A DNA stretch of 63,143 bases, taken from the NCBI GenBank assembly GCA_947372235.1, contig CANBSW010000002.1, positions 1 to 63,143 on the forward strand. The letters are read 5' to 3'. Positions 1 through 7,975 of the stretch are shown here, one piece after another (the stretch's first letter is position 1; every line of letters begins with the position of its first letter). The position numbers and the translations under genes were made by a program. Under the pieces are notes generated by a model. It was not told where the DNA came from. It saw nothing but the letters and a program-made list of their open reading frames with translations, and did no database searches. The DNA is from Chitinophagaceae bacterium (lineage in GTDB: Bacteria; Bacteroidota; Bacteroidia; Chitinophagales; Chitinophagaceae).

Positions 1-86
1 GGTTCATTTACAGCAAAACCGAGCACATCAAAACCACAGACCATGTTGGCGACGGTGGCGGGGGAGTGAATGGTAATACCCCCCAA
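1..86 (-). CDS. thrB: Homoserine kinase, N-terminal fragment (runs off left edge)
   Basis: Read on the minus strand from 86, this gives a peptide containing IHSPATVANMVCGFDVLGFA, the hallmark N-terminus of GHMP-family homoserine kinase, which phosphorylates homoserine on the way to threonine. Only about 28 residues are in the window. It lies directly downstream of thrA on the same strand, as expected for a thrA-thrB operon. The start is odd: no ATG precedes the conserved segment. The in-frame options are TTG at 84-86 or ATT at 75-77, and the TTG lies inside a palindromic repeat unit (79-103). The repeat has therefore replaced or abutted the normal start region. Identity is fairly sure; the start is not. 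Confidence 0.78.
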   Translation of the reverse strand, partial: MGGITIHSPATVANMVCGFDVLGFAVNE

Positions 87-185
87 CCCCCTGAAGGGGG
101 AGTAGAGAAATTTATTATTGAAAATTAGTTTCATACAAAATGTTTTGGTATTCTATATAACTCCCCCTTTAGGGGGCTGGGGGGT
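79..185. repeat. Paired inverted GC-rich palindromic element (pair A)
   Basis: Two copies of a roughly 25-nt unit face each other. The first (79-103) contains CCCCCTGAAGGGGG; the second (160-185) contains CCCCCTTTAGGGGG in the reverse orientation. An AT-rich core of 56 nt separates them. Each unit is itself a palindrome, and the two units are also inverted relative to each other, so the transcript could form one long or two short hairpins. The pair fills the thrA-thrB gap. Related pairs occur at 5311-5424, 6012-6152 and 14286-14395. Confidence 0.85.
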
Positions 186-199
186 GAGGTGTCTGGACT

Positions 200-2638
200 T
201 TACGCAACTCTTATAATATCCGCAAAAACCCCCGACGCCGTAACATCCGCACCGGCACCCGCTCCTTTAATTACCAATGGTTGTTCCGGATATCTTTCTG
301 TGTAAAATAATACCAGGTTATCCTTTCCATACAAATGATAGAAATCAGATTCGGCAGGGATGTGTTGTAAACCTACTGATGCTTTTCCATTTTCGTATTT
401 GGCTACAAATTTCAGTTTGCAATTTTCGGCTGCAGCTGCATCATAGATGGCTTTGAAATGTGCTTCCTGTTTTTCCATCTCTGCATAAAAATCTTCTACA
501 CTTCCCTCAAAGCAGGAGGCAGGTAAAAAATAAGTATTGCTGATATCATCCATTTCCAATTGTTGTCCGGCTTCACGTGCAAGTATCATGATCTTGCGCA
601 TTACATCGGTTCCGCCAAGATCTAATCTTGGATCGGGTTCTGTATAACCTTCATCCTGTGCCTGTCTTACCACCTGTGCAAATGGTTTGGTGCCATCATA
701 ATTATTGAATACAAAATTCAATGTGCCTGATAATACTGCCTGTATTTTATTTACCTTATCACCGCTTCTCAATAAATCGTTTAATGTGCCAATTACCGGC
801 AACCCTGCACCCACATTGGTTTCGAAGAGGAAGGGCGCATTGAACTCGCGGGATAATGATTTTAATTTTTGATAAGATGCATATGGAGAAGAGCAGGCAA
901 TCTTATTACAAGCTACTACTGCAACACTTTTCCCTAACAGTGAGCCGTATACTGATGCTACTTCTGCATTAGCAGTAACATCTACAAATACACTGTTGCG
1001 TAAGTTTTTATCAATGATGAGTTTTACAAAATCATGAATGCTTCCGTGTGTAGTAGTTTGCAATTCCTCTTTCCATGTATTGAGGTTGATACCTTCTTCA
1101 TTGATGAGGATACGTTTACTGTTTGCCAAACCAATTACCTGGATCTGCAAACGCATACTATCCTGCAGATATTGGAATTGCTTTTTTATCTGTCCTAATA
1201 ATTTTCCACCCACATTTCCGGTGCCTGCAATAAATACATTCAACTGCTTATACGTAGTTTCAAAGAATTCTTCATGTAAAACGTTGATCGCTTTTTTTAC
1301 ATCATTGGATGACAAAACCGCTGAAATATTTTTTTCTGATGAACCTTGTGCAATTGCCCTAACGTTGATACCATTCTTTCCCAATGCACCAAACATTTTA
1401 CCACTCACACCCGGGTGACTTTTCATTTGCTCGCCCACCAATGCTACAATAGATAAACCGGTTTCTACTTTTAAAGGTTCTACTTTGCCACTTTCTATCT
1501 CATGGTTAAAAGCATTGTCTATACTGCGTTTGGCCTTATCGGTATCCACTTCATTAATACCTACACAAATAGAATGTTCAGAAGAACTCTGTGTGATCAA
1601 TATCACATTCACACGTTCACTGGCCAATGCTTCAAACAAACGTTTTGAAAAACCTGGTATACCGATCATGCCGCTTCCTTCCAGACTTAACAGGCTGATC
1701 TTATTAATACTTGAGATACCACGAATAAAACTTTCTGTAACGGCAGATTCAATTTCTATCAGCGTTCCATATTCATCCGGTGCAAAAGTATTTTTAACCC
1801 AAACCGGGATACGCTTACTCATTACCGGCTGAATAGTTGGCGGATAAATGATCTTTGCACCAAAATGCGAAAGCTCCATCGCTTCCTGGTAAGAAATACG
1901 ATTGATGGGTTTTGCATTTTGTACAAGTCGTGGATCGGCGGTCATCATACCACTAACATCTGTCCATATTTCAAGCACAGAGGCATTTGTTGCAGATGCA
2001 AAAATGGCGCCTGTATAATCTGAACCACCACGGCCCAGTGTTGTTGTATTATGATGCGCATCGCTTGAAATAAAACCCGGCGCAACATACAGCTGATGCG
2101 GGTTTTGTTTGAAATGATCCTGAATATTTTTTTCTGTTGCCGTAAAATCAACCACAGCATTTCCATGGTTGGAATTGGTGGTGATGAGTTTTCTTGAATC
2201 AACCCAAGCCTGATCAATACTAAGTGATTGCAGCTTTGCTGATATAATCAGTGATGATAATAATTCTCCATAACTCACAATCCGGTCTTTGGTACGCGGA
2301 GATAATTCACCTAATAAAAACACGCCATCACAAATACCATCCAGCTCATTGAAATGTTGTTTTACCAAACTCAACGTAGCGCTTTGTTGTTGAATGGGTA
2401 ATAACTCACGAACAGCATCCAGATGCCTGTTCTCCATTTCTTTTAATAAACTTTTATAAGCTTCATCTGCTTTTGAAGCAAGCTCGCCTGTTTTTAAAAG
2501 GTTATCGGTTACACCACCCAGTGCAGACACCACCAATACAGTGGCTTCTTTCTCAATGGCAGACTGAACAATGGCTACTACTTTATGGATGTTGGCGGAG
2601 TTGGCTACCGAACTGCCGCCGAATTTTAATACCTGCAT
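200..2638 (-). CDS. thrA: Bifunctional aspartokinase / homoserine dehydrogenase I
   Basis: The 812-residue product matches the ThrA fusion (E. coli ThrA is 820). The N-terminal aspartokinase opens with KFGGSSVA at residues 5-12. Central ACT-type regulatory repeats follow at about 310-455. The C-terminal homoserine dehydrogenase starts near 463 with the Rossmann motif AGTGNVGG and carries NVGAGLPVIGTL and the GGTDVMRK catalytic region. It phosphorylates aspartate and reduces aspartate semialdehyde to homoserine, feeding threonine and so isoleucine. The gene lies downstream of ilvA and upstream of thrB. A Thr/Ile-rich leader peptide and terminator in the 283-nt gap before it indicate attenuation by threonine and isoleucine charging. 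The ATG at 2638 directly precedes the conserved start of the kinase. Confidence 0.97.
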   Translation of the reverse strand: MQVLKFGGSSVANSANIHKVVAIVQSAIEKEATVLVVSALGGVTDNLLKTGELASKADEAYKSLLKEMENRHLDAVRELLPIQQQSATLSLVKQHFNELDGICDGVFLLGELSPRTKDRIVSYGELLSSLIISAKLQSLSIDQAWVDSRKLITTNSNHGNAVVDFTATEKNIQDHFKQNPHQLYVAPGFISSDAHHNTTTLGRGGSDYTGAIFASATNASVLEIWTDVSGMMTADPRLVQNAKPINRISYQEAMELSHFGAKIIYPPTIQPVMSKRIPVWVKNTFAPDEYGTLIEIESAVTESFIRGISSINKISLLSLEGSGMIGIPGFSKRLFEALASERVNVILITQSSSEHSICVGINEVDTDKAKRSIDNAFNHEIESGKVEPLKVETGLSIVALVGEQMKSHPGVSGKMFGALGKNGINVRAIAQGSSEKNISAVLSSNDVKKAINVLHEEFFETTYKQLNVFIAGTGNVGGKLLGQIKKQFQYLQDSMRLQIQVIGLANSKRILINEEGINLNTWKEELQTTTHGSIHDFVKLIIDKNLRNSVFVDVTANAEVASVYGSLLGKSVAVVACNKIACSSPYASYQKLKSLSREFNAPFLFETNVGAGLPVIGTLNDLLRSGDKVNKIQAVLSGTLNFVFNNYDGTKPFAQVVRQAQDEGYTEPDPRLDLGGTDVMRKIMILAREAGQQLEMDDISNTYFLPASCFEGSVEDFYAEMEKQEAHFKAIYDAAAAENCKLKFVAKYENGKASVGLQHIPAESDFYHLYGKDNLVLFYTERYPEQPLVIKGAGAGADVTASGVFADIIRVA

Positions 2639-2725
2639 AATAAGGGTTCCTTTCTCTGGTTAACAAATTGATCAACAAAAATAACTGTTGAACAAAAAAA
2701 TATTTTATGGGTGATATGGCTACAA

Positions 2726-2755
2726 ACAAAAAAGCTACTCTTTAAGAAACAGCTT
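2726..2755 (-). terminator. Attenuator terminator before thrA
   Basis: In the sense of thrA the RNA reads AAGCT, a loop, then AGCTT followed by a run of six U. The stem extends by a few G-U and A-U pairs. It lies about 40 nt after the stop of the Thr/Ile leader peptide and about 90 nt before thrA. Its 5' arm contains GCUGUUU, which is duplicated in the leader (2826-2832) and complementary to AAACAGC at 2836-2842, giving alternative pairings expected of an attenuator. Confidence 0.7.
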
Positions 2756-2792
2756 ATATAAGCCCAGTGATGATATGGAAATGTATAACCCT

Positions 2793-2879
2793 TTACAGGG
2801 TCGTAATAATAGTAATAGCAGTTGTAAACAGCGTTGCTGTTTGCGGGGTAGAGATAATATGTAGCTGCTTTTTTTGCAT
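2793..2879 (-). CDS. Threonine/isoleucine leader peptide (thrL-like)
   Basis: This short minus-strand frame encodes 28 residues beginning MQKKQLHIIS and ending TTAITIITTL before TAA. The last ten residues are five Thr, three Ile, one Ala and one Leu. This is the same design as E. coli ThrL, whose run of Thr and Ile codons senses charging of both tRNAs. It sits in the gap between ilvA and thrA, with a U-tract hairpin downstream. A longer 98-residue frame over the same DNA (2626-2922) has no such logic and overlaps thrA. Codons 13-18 hold two mutually complementary segments (AAACAGC and GCUGUUU); the second recurs in the terminator arm. Stalling on the Thr run could mask the local partner and free the first to open the terminator. 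The peptide is seen directly; the mechanism is inferred. Confidence 0.82.
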   Translation of the reverse strand: MQKKQLHIISTPQTATLFTTAITIITTL

Positions 2880-2921
2880 TACCTGCTGATAAAAATTGAA
2901 GATACTTAAAAATTGGTTTCA

Positions 2922-4199
2922 TTATACTAGGTATCCGAACAAATTATCGTTTGGCTTTAATTCTGTGTAATTAATATGGTAACGATCCATGTTCTGTATC
3001 AACTCATCATAGTCATGTCGCGACTTTAATTCTATACCTACCAATGCCGGTCCTGTTTCTTTGTTGTGTTTCTGCATATATTCAAAACGGGTAATATCAT
3101 CGCCCGGTCCTAGAACATGATTTACAAATTCTTTTAATGCACCCGGCCTTTGTGCAAATCGGATCAGGAAATAATGTTTCAACCCTTCATATTGCAAAGA
3201 CCTTTCCTTGATCTCCTGCATTCTGTCTATATCGTTATTGCTTCCACTTACAATACAAACCACGGTTTTGCCTTTGATGGCTTCTGCATTTTCTTCCAGG
3301 GCGGCAATAGCCAAAGCACCGGCAGGTTCTACAACGATGGCATCTTCATTATACAATTGTAAAATGGTAGTACAAACTTTTCCTTCGGGAACCAGTTGCA
3401 TATCATCCAATACATCTTTACATATATTAAAAGTGATATCTCCCACACGTTTTACTGCGGCGCCATCTACAAAACGTTCAATATTTTCTAATGTAACGGG
3501 ATGTCCTGCTTTAATGGCTTCATACATAGAAGGTGCCCCTTCCGGTTCCAGGCCTATCACTTTTGTTTTGGGAGAGAAGGTTTTAAATGCCGATCCTACT
3601 CCGGCACTCAATCCACCACCACCTACTGGTACAAACAGAAAATCAATATCAGATTTGTCTTCCAGAATTTCCAATCCTACTGTTGCCTGTCCTTCAATGA
3701 TACGGATATCATCAAAGGGCGGGATGAAAGTCATTCCGTTTGCTATCGTATATTCTTTTGCCGAAACCGCGCAATCATCAAATGTATCGCCGGTTAATTT
3801 TACTTCAATAAATCCATTACCAAACATTTTTGTCTGGCTAACTTTTTGATTGGGGGTGATGATTGGCATAAACACCACTCCTTTTACATTCAGTTTTTTA
3901 CAGCTGTAAGCGAAACCCTGTGCATGGTTACCGGCACTGGCACATACCACACCTTTTTGTAATTGTTCAACAGGCAAGCTGCTCATCATATTATAAGCAC
4001 CGCGCAGTTTATAAGAACGTACTACCTGCAGATCCTCTCTTTTCAGATACACATCACACTGGTACTTACGCGACAGGTTATGGTTGTACGTAAGTGGTGT
4101 ACGGTTCACTATTTTTTGCAGGCGTTTTTTGGCGCTTTCAAAATCGAGAGTGGGTGTTGCTATGATGTGTTGCTCTTCCATAATAAATAGTTTACTCAC
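2922..4199 (-). CDS. ilvA: Threonine ammonia-lyase (threonine deaminase)
   Basis: PLP-dependent enzyme converting threonine to 2-oxobutanoate, the first step specific to isoleucine. The PLP lysine lies in VRSYKLRGAYN near residue 62, the phosphate-binding loop is PVGGGGLSAG, and a second conserved stretch is CIVSGSNND. The C-terminal 90 residues (FLIRFAQRPGALKEF onward) look like a single ACT-like regulatory domain, so the protein (425 residues) is shorter than the two-ACT E. coli enzyme (514). An alternative ATG at 4181 (MEEQHI) is equally plausible, because the first six residues are poorly conserved in type. It ends the ilvEDBNCA run and precedes the thr leader, which fits threonine being its substrate. 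Confidence 0.95.
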   Translation of the reverse strand: MSKLFIMEEQHIIATPTLDFESAKKRLQKIVNRTPLTYNHNLSRKYQCDVYLKREDLQVVRSYKLRGAYNMMSSLPVEQLQKGVVCASAGNHAQGFAYSCKKLNVKGVVFMPIITPNQKVSQTKMFGNGFIEVKLTGDTFDDCAVSAKEYTIANGMTFIPPFDDIRIIEGQATVGLEILEDKSDIDFLFVPVGGGGLSAGVGSAFKTFSPKTKVIGLEPEGAPSMYEAIKAGHPVTLENIERFVDGAAVKRVGDITFNICKDVLDDMQLVPEGKVCTTILQLYNEDAIVVEPAGALAIAALEENAEAIKGKTVVCIVSGSNNDIDRMQEIKERSLQYEGLKHYFLIRFAQRPGALKEFVNHVLGPGDDITRFEYMQKHNKETGPALVGIELKSRHDYDELIQNMDRYHINYTELKPNDNLFGYLV

Positions 4200-4239
4200 T
4201 CCGTCGTCACACGAAGTGCCGACAGAGTGAGTGGATATA

Positions 4240-5298
4240 TTAGTTGGCTGGCGCCTGATTTTCAGGACGCAAACTTCTCACAGTTCTTCCCGCCTGCCAC
4301 ATTTCGCTATCGTGTAATTCTTTCAATTCTGCATCTAACTTCTCACGATAATCTGCTTTACTGTTACTCTCAATAGATTTAGCCGCTTCATTACCTGCCG
4401 CTACACTCTCATACAATTCTGTAAATACTGGTAAAGTAGCATCACGGAATTTTTTCCACCAATCCAATGCGCCACGTTGTGCAGTGGTTGAACAGTTGGC
4501 ATACATCCAGTCCATTCCATTTTCTGCAACCAATGGCATCAATGATTGGGTTAATTCTTCAACGGTTTCATTGAATGCTTCAGAAGGAGAATGTCCTTTT
4601 GCACGCAATACCTGAAACTGTGCAGCAAAAATTCCCTGAATAGCTCCCATCAAAGTACCACGCTCACCAGTCAAATCGCTGAACACTTCTTTCTTGAAAT
4701 TGGTTTCAAATAAATATCCACTTCCAATAGCAATACCTAAGGCAACTACTCTTTCAAATGCACGTCCGGTAGCATCCTGGAAAATTGCATAGCTACTGTT
4801 CAATCCGCGGCCTTGTAAAAACATTCTGCGCAAAGAAGTTCCTGAACCTTTTGGAGCCACTAAAAATACATCCACATCAGCCGGAGGAATGATACCGGTT
4901 TGCTCATTATAAGTAATACCAAATCCATGAGAAAAGTATAATGCTTTACCCGGAGTCAGGTGTTTTTTTACAGTAGGCCACATAGCTATCTGAGCAGCAT
5001 CGCTCAACAAATAACAAATGATGGTTCCTTTTTCAAGGGCTTCTTCAATTTCGAACAAAGTTTGACCTGGAACAAATCCATCAGCAACAGCCTTATCCCA
5101 GCTTTTAGAATTTTTACGTTGACCAACAATTACATTGATCCCATTTTCCTTCTGGTTCAATGCCTGTCCAGGGCCTTGTACACCGTAGCCAATTACCGCT
5201 ACTACTTCATCTTTCAGCACTTCCTGTGCTTTTGCAAGAGGGAACTCGTCGCGAGTCACTACATTTTCTTCTACGCCACCAAAATTTAATTTTGCCAT
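4240..5298 (-). CDS. ilvC: Ketol-acid reductoisomerase
   Basis: NADPH- and Mg-dependent enzyme that isomerises and reduces acetolactate or acetohydroxybutyrate. The N-terminal Rossmann fold has VIGYGVQGPG near residue 36, and GQRKNSKSW supplies the Arg and Ser residues that usually mark NADPH preference. The C-terminal knotted domain carries KKEVFSDLTGERGTLMG with the metal-binding Asp and Glu. The length of 352 is close to class I enzymes. It lies between ilvN and ilvA on the same strand, 40 nt before ilvA. Confidence 0.96.
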   Translation of the reverse strand: MAKLNFGGVEENVVTRDEFPLAKAQEVLKDEVVAVIGYGVQGPGQALNQKENGINVIVGQRKNSKSWDKAVADGFVPGQTLFEIEEALEKGTIICYLLSDAAQIAMWPTVKKHLTPGKALYFSHGFGITYNEQTGIIPPADVDVFLVAPKGSGTSLRRMFLQGRGLNSSYAIFQDATGRAFERVVALGIAIGSGYLFETNFKKEVFSDLTGERGTLMGAIQGIFAAQFQVLRAKGHSPSEAFNETVEELTQSLMPLVAENGMDWMYANCSTTAQRGALDWWKKFRDATLPVFTELYESVAAGNEAAKSIESNSKADYREKLDAELKELHDSEMWQAGRTVRSLRPENQAPAN

Positions 5299-5310
5299 TT
5301 TTTAAGGTTT

Positions 5311-5424
5311 ACACCCCCCAGCCCCCTGAAGGGGGAGTTGAGTTTGTTTTTAATTAATATTACTTGTTACAAAATAATTTTTCGCTTTTCTCCTTTGACT
5401 CCCCCTTCAGGGGGCTGGGAGGTT
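5311..5424. repeat. Paired inverted GC-rich palindromic element (pair B)
   Basis: The unit at 5311-5338 (core CCCCCTGAAGGGGG) and its inverted partner at 5398-5424 (core CCCCCTTCAGGGGG) enclose a 59-nt AT-rich core. The pair fills the ilvN-ilvC gap and abuts the ilvN stop codon. The architecture matches pair A, but the AT-rich core is not recognisably conserved. Confidence 0.85.
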
Positions 5425-6010
5425 ACATCGTAAACACTTCATCCTGCTTATCCAAAAATTCATTCTCTATCTGCTCTTCTCCCGGTTCTGCATCATCAAA
5501 CTCTTTCAGTTTTTCGTGAAAGCCTTTGCTGTCTTTAATGATGGCAACTCTTGCGCTTCTTACAAATTCTATCAACCCGTAAGGAGCCAATACTTCTACC
5601 AATTTCTCTGTTTCTTCTCTGTGGCCACTGGTTTCAAAAATGGTATAATCTTTTCTGATCACTACTGCTCTTGCACCATACTCGCGTAATAATCTTTCTA
5701 CTTTTACTTTTTCTGCTATCTCATCAGTAGGTACTTTATACAAAGCCAGTTCCTGCCAAACGATCTCATCATTCGTATTATAGTAGGCTTTCAATACTTC
5801 TACCTGTTTCTCTATCTGGCGAGCCAGTTTTCTCACCACTTCTTCTGTTTCATTGATCACAATGGTAAAGCGGTGAATGCCTTCTGCCTCTGATGGCGAA
5901 GTATTCAGACTCTCAATATTGATCTTTCTTCTTGAGAACATGGTAGCAATACGAACCAGCAAACCAATATGGTTTTCGGTGTATACGGTTATGGTAAATT
6001 CTTGTCTCAT
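5423..6010 (-). CDS. ilvN: Acetolactate synthase small (regulatory) subunit
   Basis: The 195-residue product begins with an ACT domain (FTITVYTENHIGLLVRIATM, then SRRKINIESLN), typical of the valine-binding regulatory subunit. The C-terminal half (GHREETEKLVEVLAPYGL) matches the second ALS-small domain. It activates the catalytic subunit encoded just upstream by ilvB and confers end-product inhibition. The name ilvH would serve equally well. Its stop codon touches repeat pair B and its start is preceded by repeat pair C, so it is bracketed by elements within the operon. Confidence 0.94.
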   Translation of the reverse strand: MRQEFTITVYTENHIGLLVRIATMFSRRKINIESLNTSPSEAEGIHRFTIVINETEEVVRKLARQIEKQVEVLKAYYNTNDEIVWQELALYKVPTDEIAEKVKVERLLREYGARAVVIRKDYTIFETSGHREETEKLVEVLAPYGLIEFVRSARVAIIKDSKGFHEKLKEFDDAEPGEEQIENEFLDKQDEVFTM

Positions 6011-6011
6011 A

Positions 6012-6152
6012 TGAACCCCCTAGCCCCCTGACGCTTGCGCCATAGCTTCAGCGTCGGCGCAAAGGGGGAATTAAAATTGTTTACTAAATATGTTTTGTTT
6101 CCTATTCATGTTTTGATTTCCTCCTAACTCCCCCTCTAGGGGGCTGGGGGGT
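6012..6152. repeat. Paired inverted palindromic element with a nested hairpin (pair C)
   Basis: The left unit (6012-6071) starts and ends like the others, but its central CTGAAG is interrupted by about 31 nt that themselves form a hairpin (TTGCGCC near 6035 with GGCGCAA near 6056; also ACGCT with AGCGT). The right unit (6127-6152, core CCCCCTCTAGGGGG) is intact and inverted. The spacing between units is about 56 nt, as in the other pairs. It fills the ilvB-ilvN gap and abuts the ilvB stop. Confidence 0.82.
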
Positions 6153-6153
6153 A

Positions 6154-7911
6154 TTATTTCAACCTCACCTCACTCACACTACATCCCTGCGGCACCATCG
6201 GAAATACATTGTTCTCCTTACCTACCATCACTTCCAGTAAATAAGATCCTTTGTGCTCCAGCATGGTTTGTAATGCCTGTTTCAGGTTATCTCTTTGTGT
6301 TACTTTCTGTCCTTCAATACCGTAGCCTTTGGCAACCATTACATAATCCGGACTGGCAATATCAACGAATGAATAACGCCTGTCGTTAAATAATTGCTGC
6401 CATTGACGCACCATTCCGAGGAATTCATTATTCAGGATCATGATTTTTACATTGATACCGGTTTGCATAATCGTTCCCAGTTCCTGTATGGTCATTTGAA
6501 TACCACCATCACCAATGATCGCAACAACCGTTCTGTCTTGTGCACCAAATTTTGCACCGATGGCAGCGGGTAAGGCAAAGCCCATGGTACCCAATCCACC
6601 TGAGGTGATATTACTTTTACTCTGATTAAATTTTGCATAACGGCAGGCCACCATCTGGTGCTGACCCACATCGGTTACAATGATCGCATTACCATCTGTA
6701 AGTTCATTCAGGTTGCGGATCACTTCACCCATGGTTAATTTTTCTGTGGATGGATGAAGTTCTTCAAAGATCACTTCCTTGTTTTCTTCTGCATCACATG
6801 CTCTAAATTTCTCGAGCCATTGAGGATAGACTTTTGCTTCAACCGCTTTTGTGAGTAAGGGTAAAGTTTCTTTACAATCACCCCATACACCAACTGTTGC
6901 TTTTACATTCTTATCTATTTCTGAAGGATCAATATCTAAGTGTATCACTTTAGCCTGCTTGGCATATTTATCCAAACGGCCTGTAACACGATCATCGAAA
7001 CGCATACCTACCGCGATCAAAACATCACATTCATTCGTCATCACATTCGGACCATAATTCCCGTGCATGCCCAGCATTCCAACATTCAAAGGATGGTCCG
7101 TTGGCAATGCACTCAATCCAAGTATTGTCCATGCAGAAGGAATACCCGCTTTCTCAATAAATACTTTGAATTCTTTTTCTGCCCTACCTAATATCACACC
7201 CTGACCAAAAATCACAAATGGTTTTTCAGCTTCATTGATCAGTTTGGCTGCTTCTTCAATGTATTCTTTTCTTACAATCGGTTTTGGGCGATAGCTGCGT
7301 ACATGATTACATTTCTTATATCCTTCATAAGAAAATTTCTGCATCTGTGCATTCTTGGTAATATCAATCAATACCGGACCGGGTCTCCCGCTTCCTGCTA
7401 TATAAAATGCTTTTGCCAATACAGCAGGTATTTCTGTTGCATCAGTAACCTGGTAATTCCATTTGGTTACCGGAGTTGTAATATTTACCACATCGGTTTC
7501 CTGAAAAGCATCTGTACCCAATAAATGTGCAAACACCTGACCGGTGATTGCCACCAATGGTGTACTATCAATCATAGCATCAGCCAACCCTGTAACTAAA
7601 TTTGTTGCACCCGGGCCACTTGTTGCAAACACCACTCCTGTTTTTCCTGAAGAGCGTGCGAACCCTTGTGCAGCGTGTATTCCACCCTGCTCATGTCTTA
7701 CCAATATATGTTTCAGCTTATCATGATAATCATACAATGCATCATAAATAGGCATGATGGCACCACCAGGATATCCAAAAACAGTATCTACGCCTTCTAC
7801 AATCAATGCTTCCAGCACTGCCTGTGATCCCGTTAATTCACTACCCTTCTCCGACGAAATAATTTTCGGCTCCGGATTTACTGTTGTTTCTATTTTTTCA
7901 ATTGTACTCAT
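6154..7911 (-). CDS. ilvB: Acetolactate synthase large (catalytic) subunit
   Basis: ThDP-, FAD- and Mg-dependent enzyme condensing pyruvate with pyruvate or 2-oxobutanoate. The N-terminal pyrimidine-binding domain holds the catalytic Glu in LVRHEQGGIHAAQG. The ThDP motif is GDGGIQMTIQEL ending in MILNN (GDG, then NN about 26 residues on). The FAD-binding middle domain includes GMLGMHG. The length of 585 is normal for the family. It is followed by ilvN with a 143-nt repeat-filled gap. The first roughly 25 residues before GSELTGSQAVLEAL are a non-conserved extension, so a later start cannot be excluded. Confidence 0.96.
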   Translation of the reverse strand: MSTIEKIETTVNPEPKIISSEKGSELTGSQAVLEALIVEGVDTVFGYPGGAIMPIYDALYDYHDKLKHILVRHEQGGIHAAQGFARSSGKTGVVFATSGPGATNLVTGLADAMIDSTPLVAITGQVFAHLLGTDAFQETDVVNITTPVTKWNYQVTDATEIPAVLAKAFYIAGSGRPGPVLIDITKNAQMQKFSYEGYKKCNHVRSYRPKPIVRKEYIEEAAKLINEAEKPFVIFGQGVILGRAEKEFKVFIEKAGIPSAWTILGLSALPTDHPLNVGMLGMHGNYGPNVMTNECDVLIAVGMRFDDRVTGRLDKYAKQAKVIHLDIDPSEIDKNVKATVGVWGDCKETLPLLTKAVEAKVYPQWLEKFRACDAEENKEVIFEELHPSTEKLTMGEVIRNLNELTDGNAIIVTDVGQHQMVACRYAKFNQSKSNITSGGLGTMGFALPAAIGAKFGAQDRTVVAIIGDGGIQMTIQELGTIMQTGINVKIMILNNEFLGMVRQWQQLFNDRRYSFVDIASPDYVMVAKGYGIEGQKVTQRDNLKQALQTMLEHKGSYLLEVMVGKENNVFPMVPQGCSVSEVRLK

Positions 7912-7947
7912 ACAATCTGTTTTATTCTTTTATAATTCCCTTAGTAA

Positions 7948-7975
7948 AGTCCCCCTTTTAGGGGGATTAGGGGGT
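7948..7975. repeat. Single GC-rich palindromic unit supplying the ilvD stop codon
   Basis: An unpaired unit with core CCCCCTTTTAGGGGG followed by ATTAGGGGGT. It lies at the ilvD-ilvB junction. On the minus strand its outer edge reads ACC CCC TAA, so the last two residues (TP) and the stop codon of ilvD come from the repeat. Confidence 0.82.

Noticed and set aside
2626..2922. 98-residue minus-strand frame between ilvA and thrA
   Set aside because: It overlaps thrA, has a Tyr/Phe-rich unlikely composition, and covers the shorter Thr/Ile leader in another frame, which explains the DNA better.
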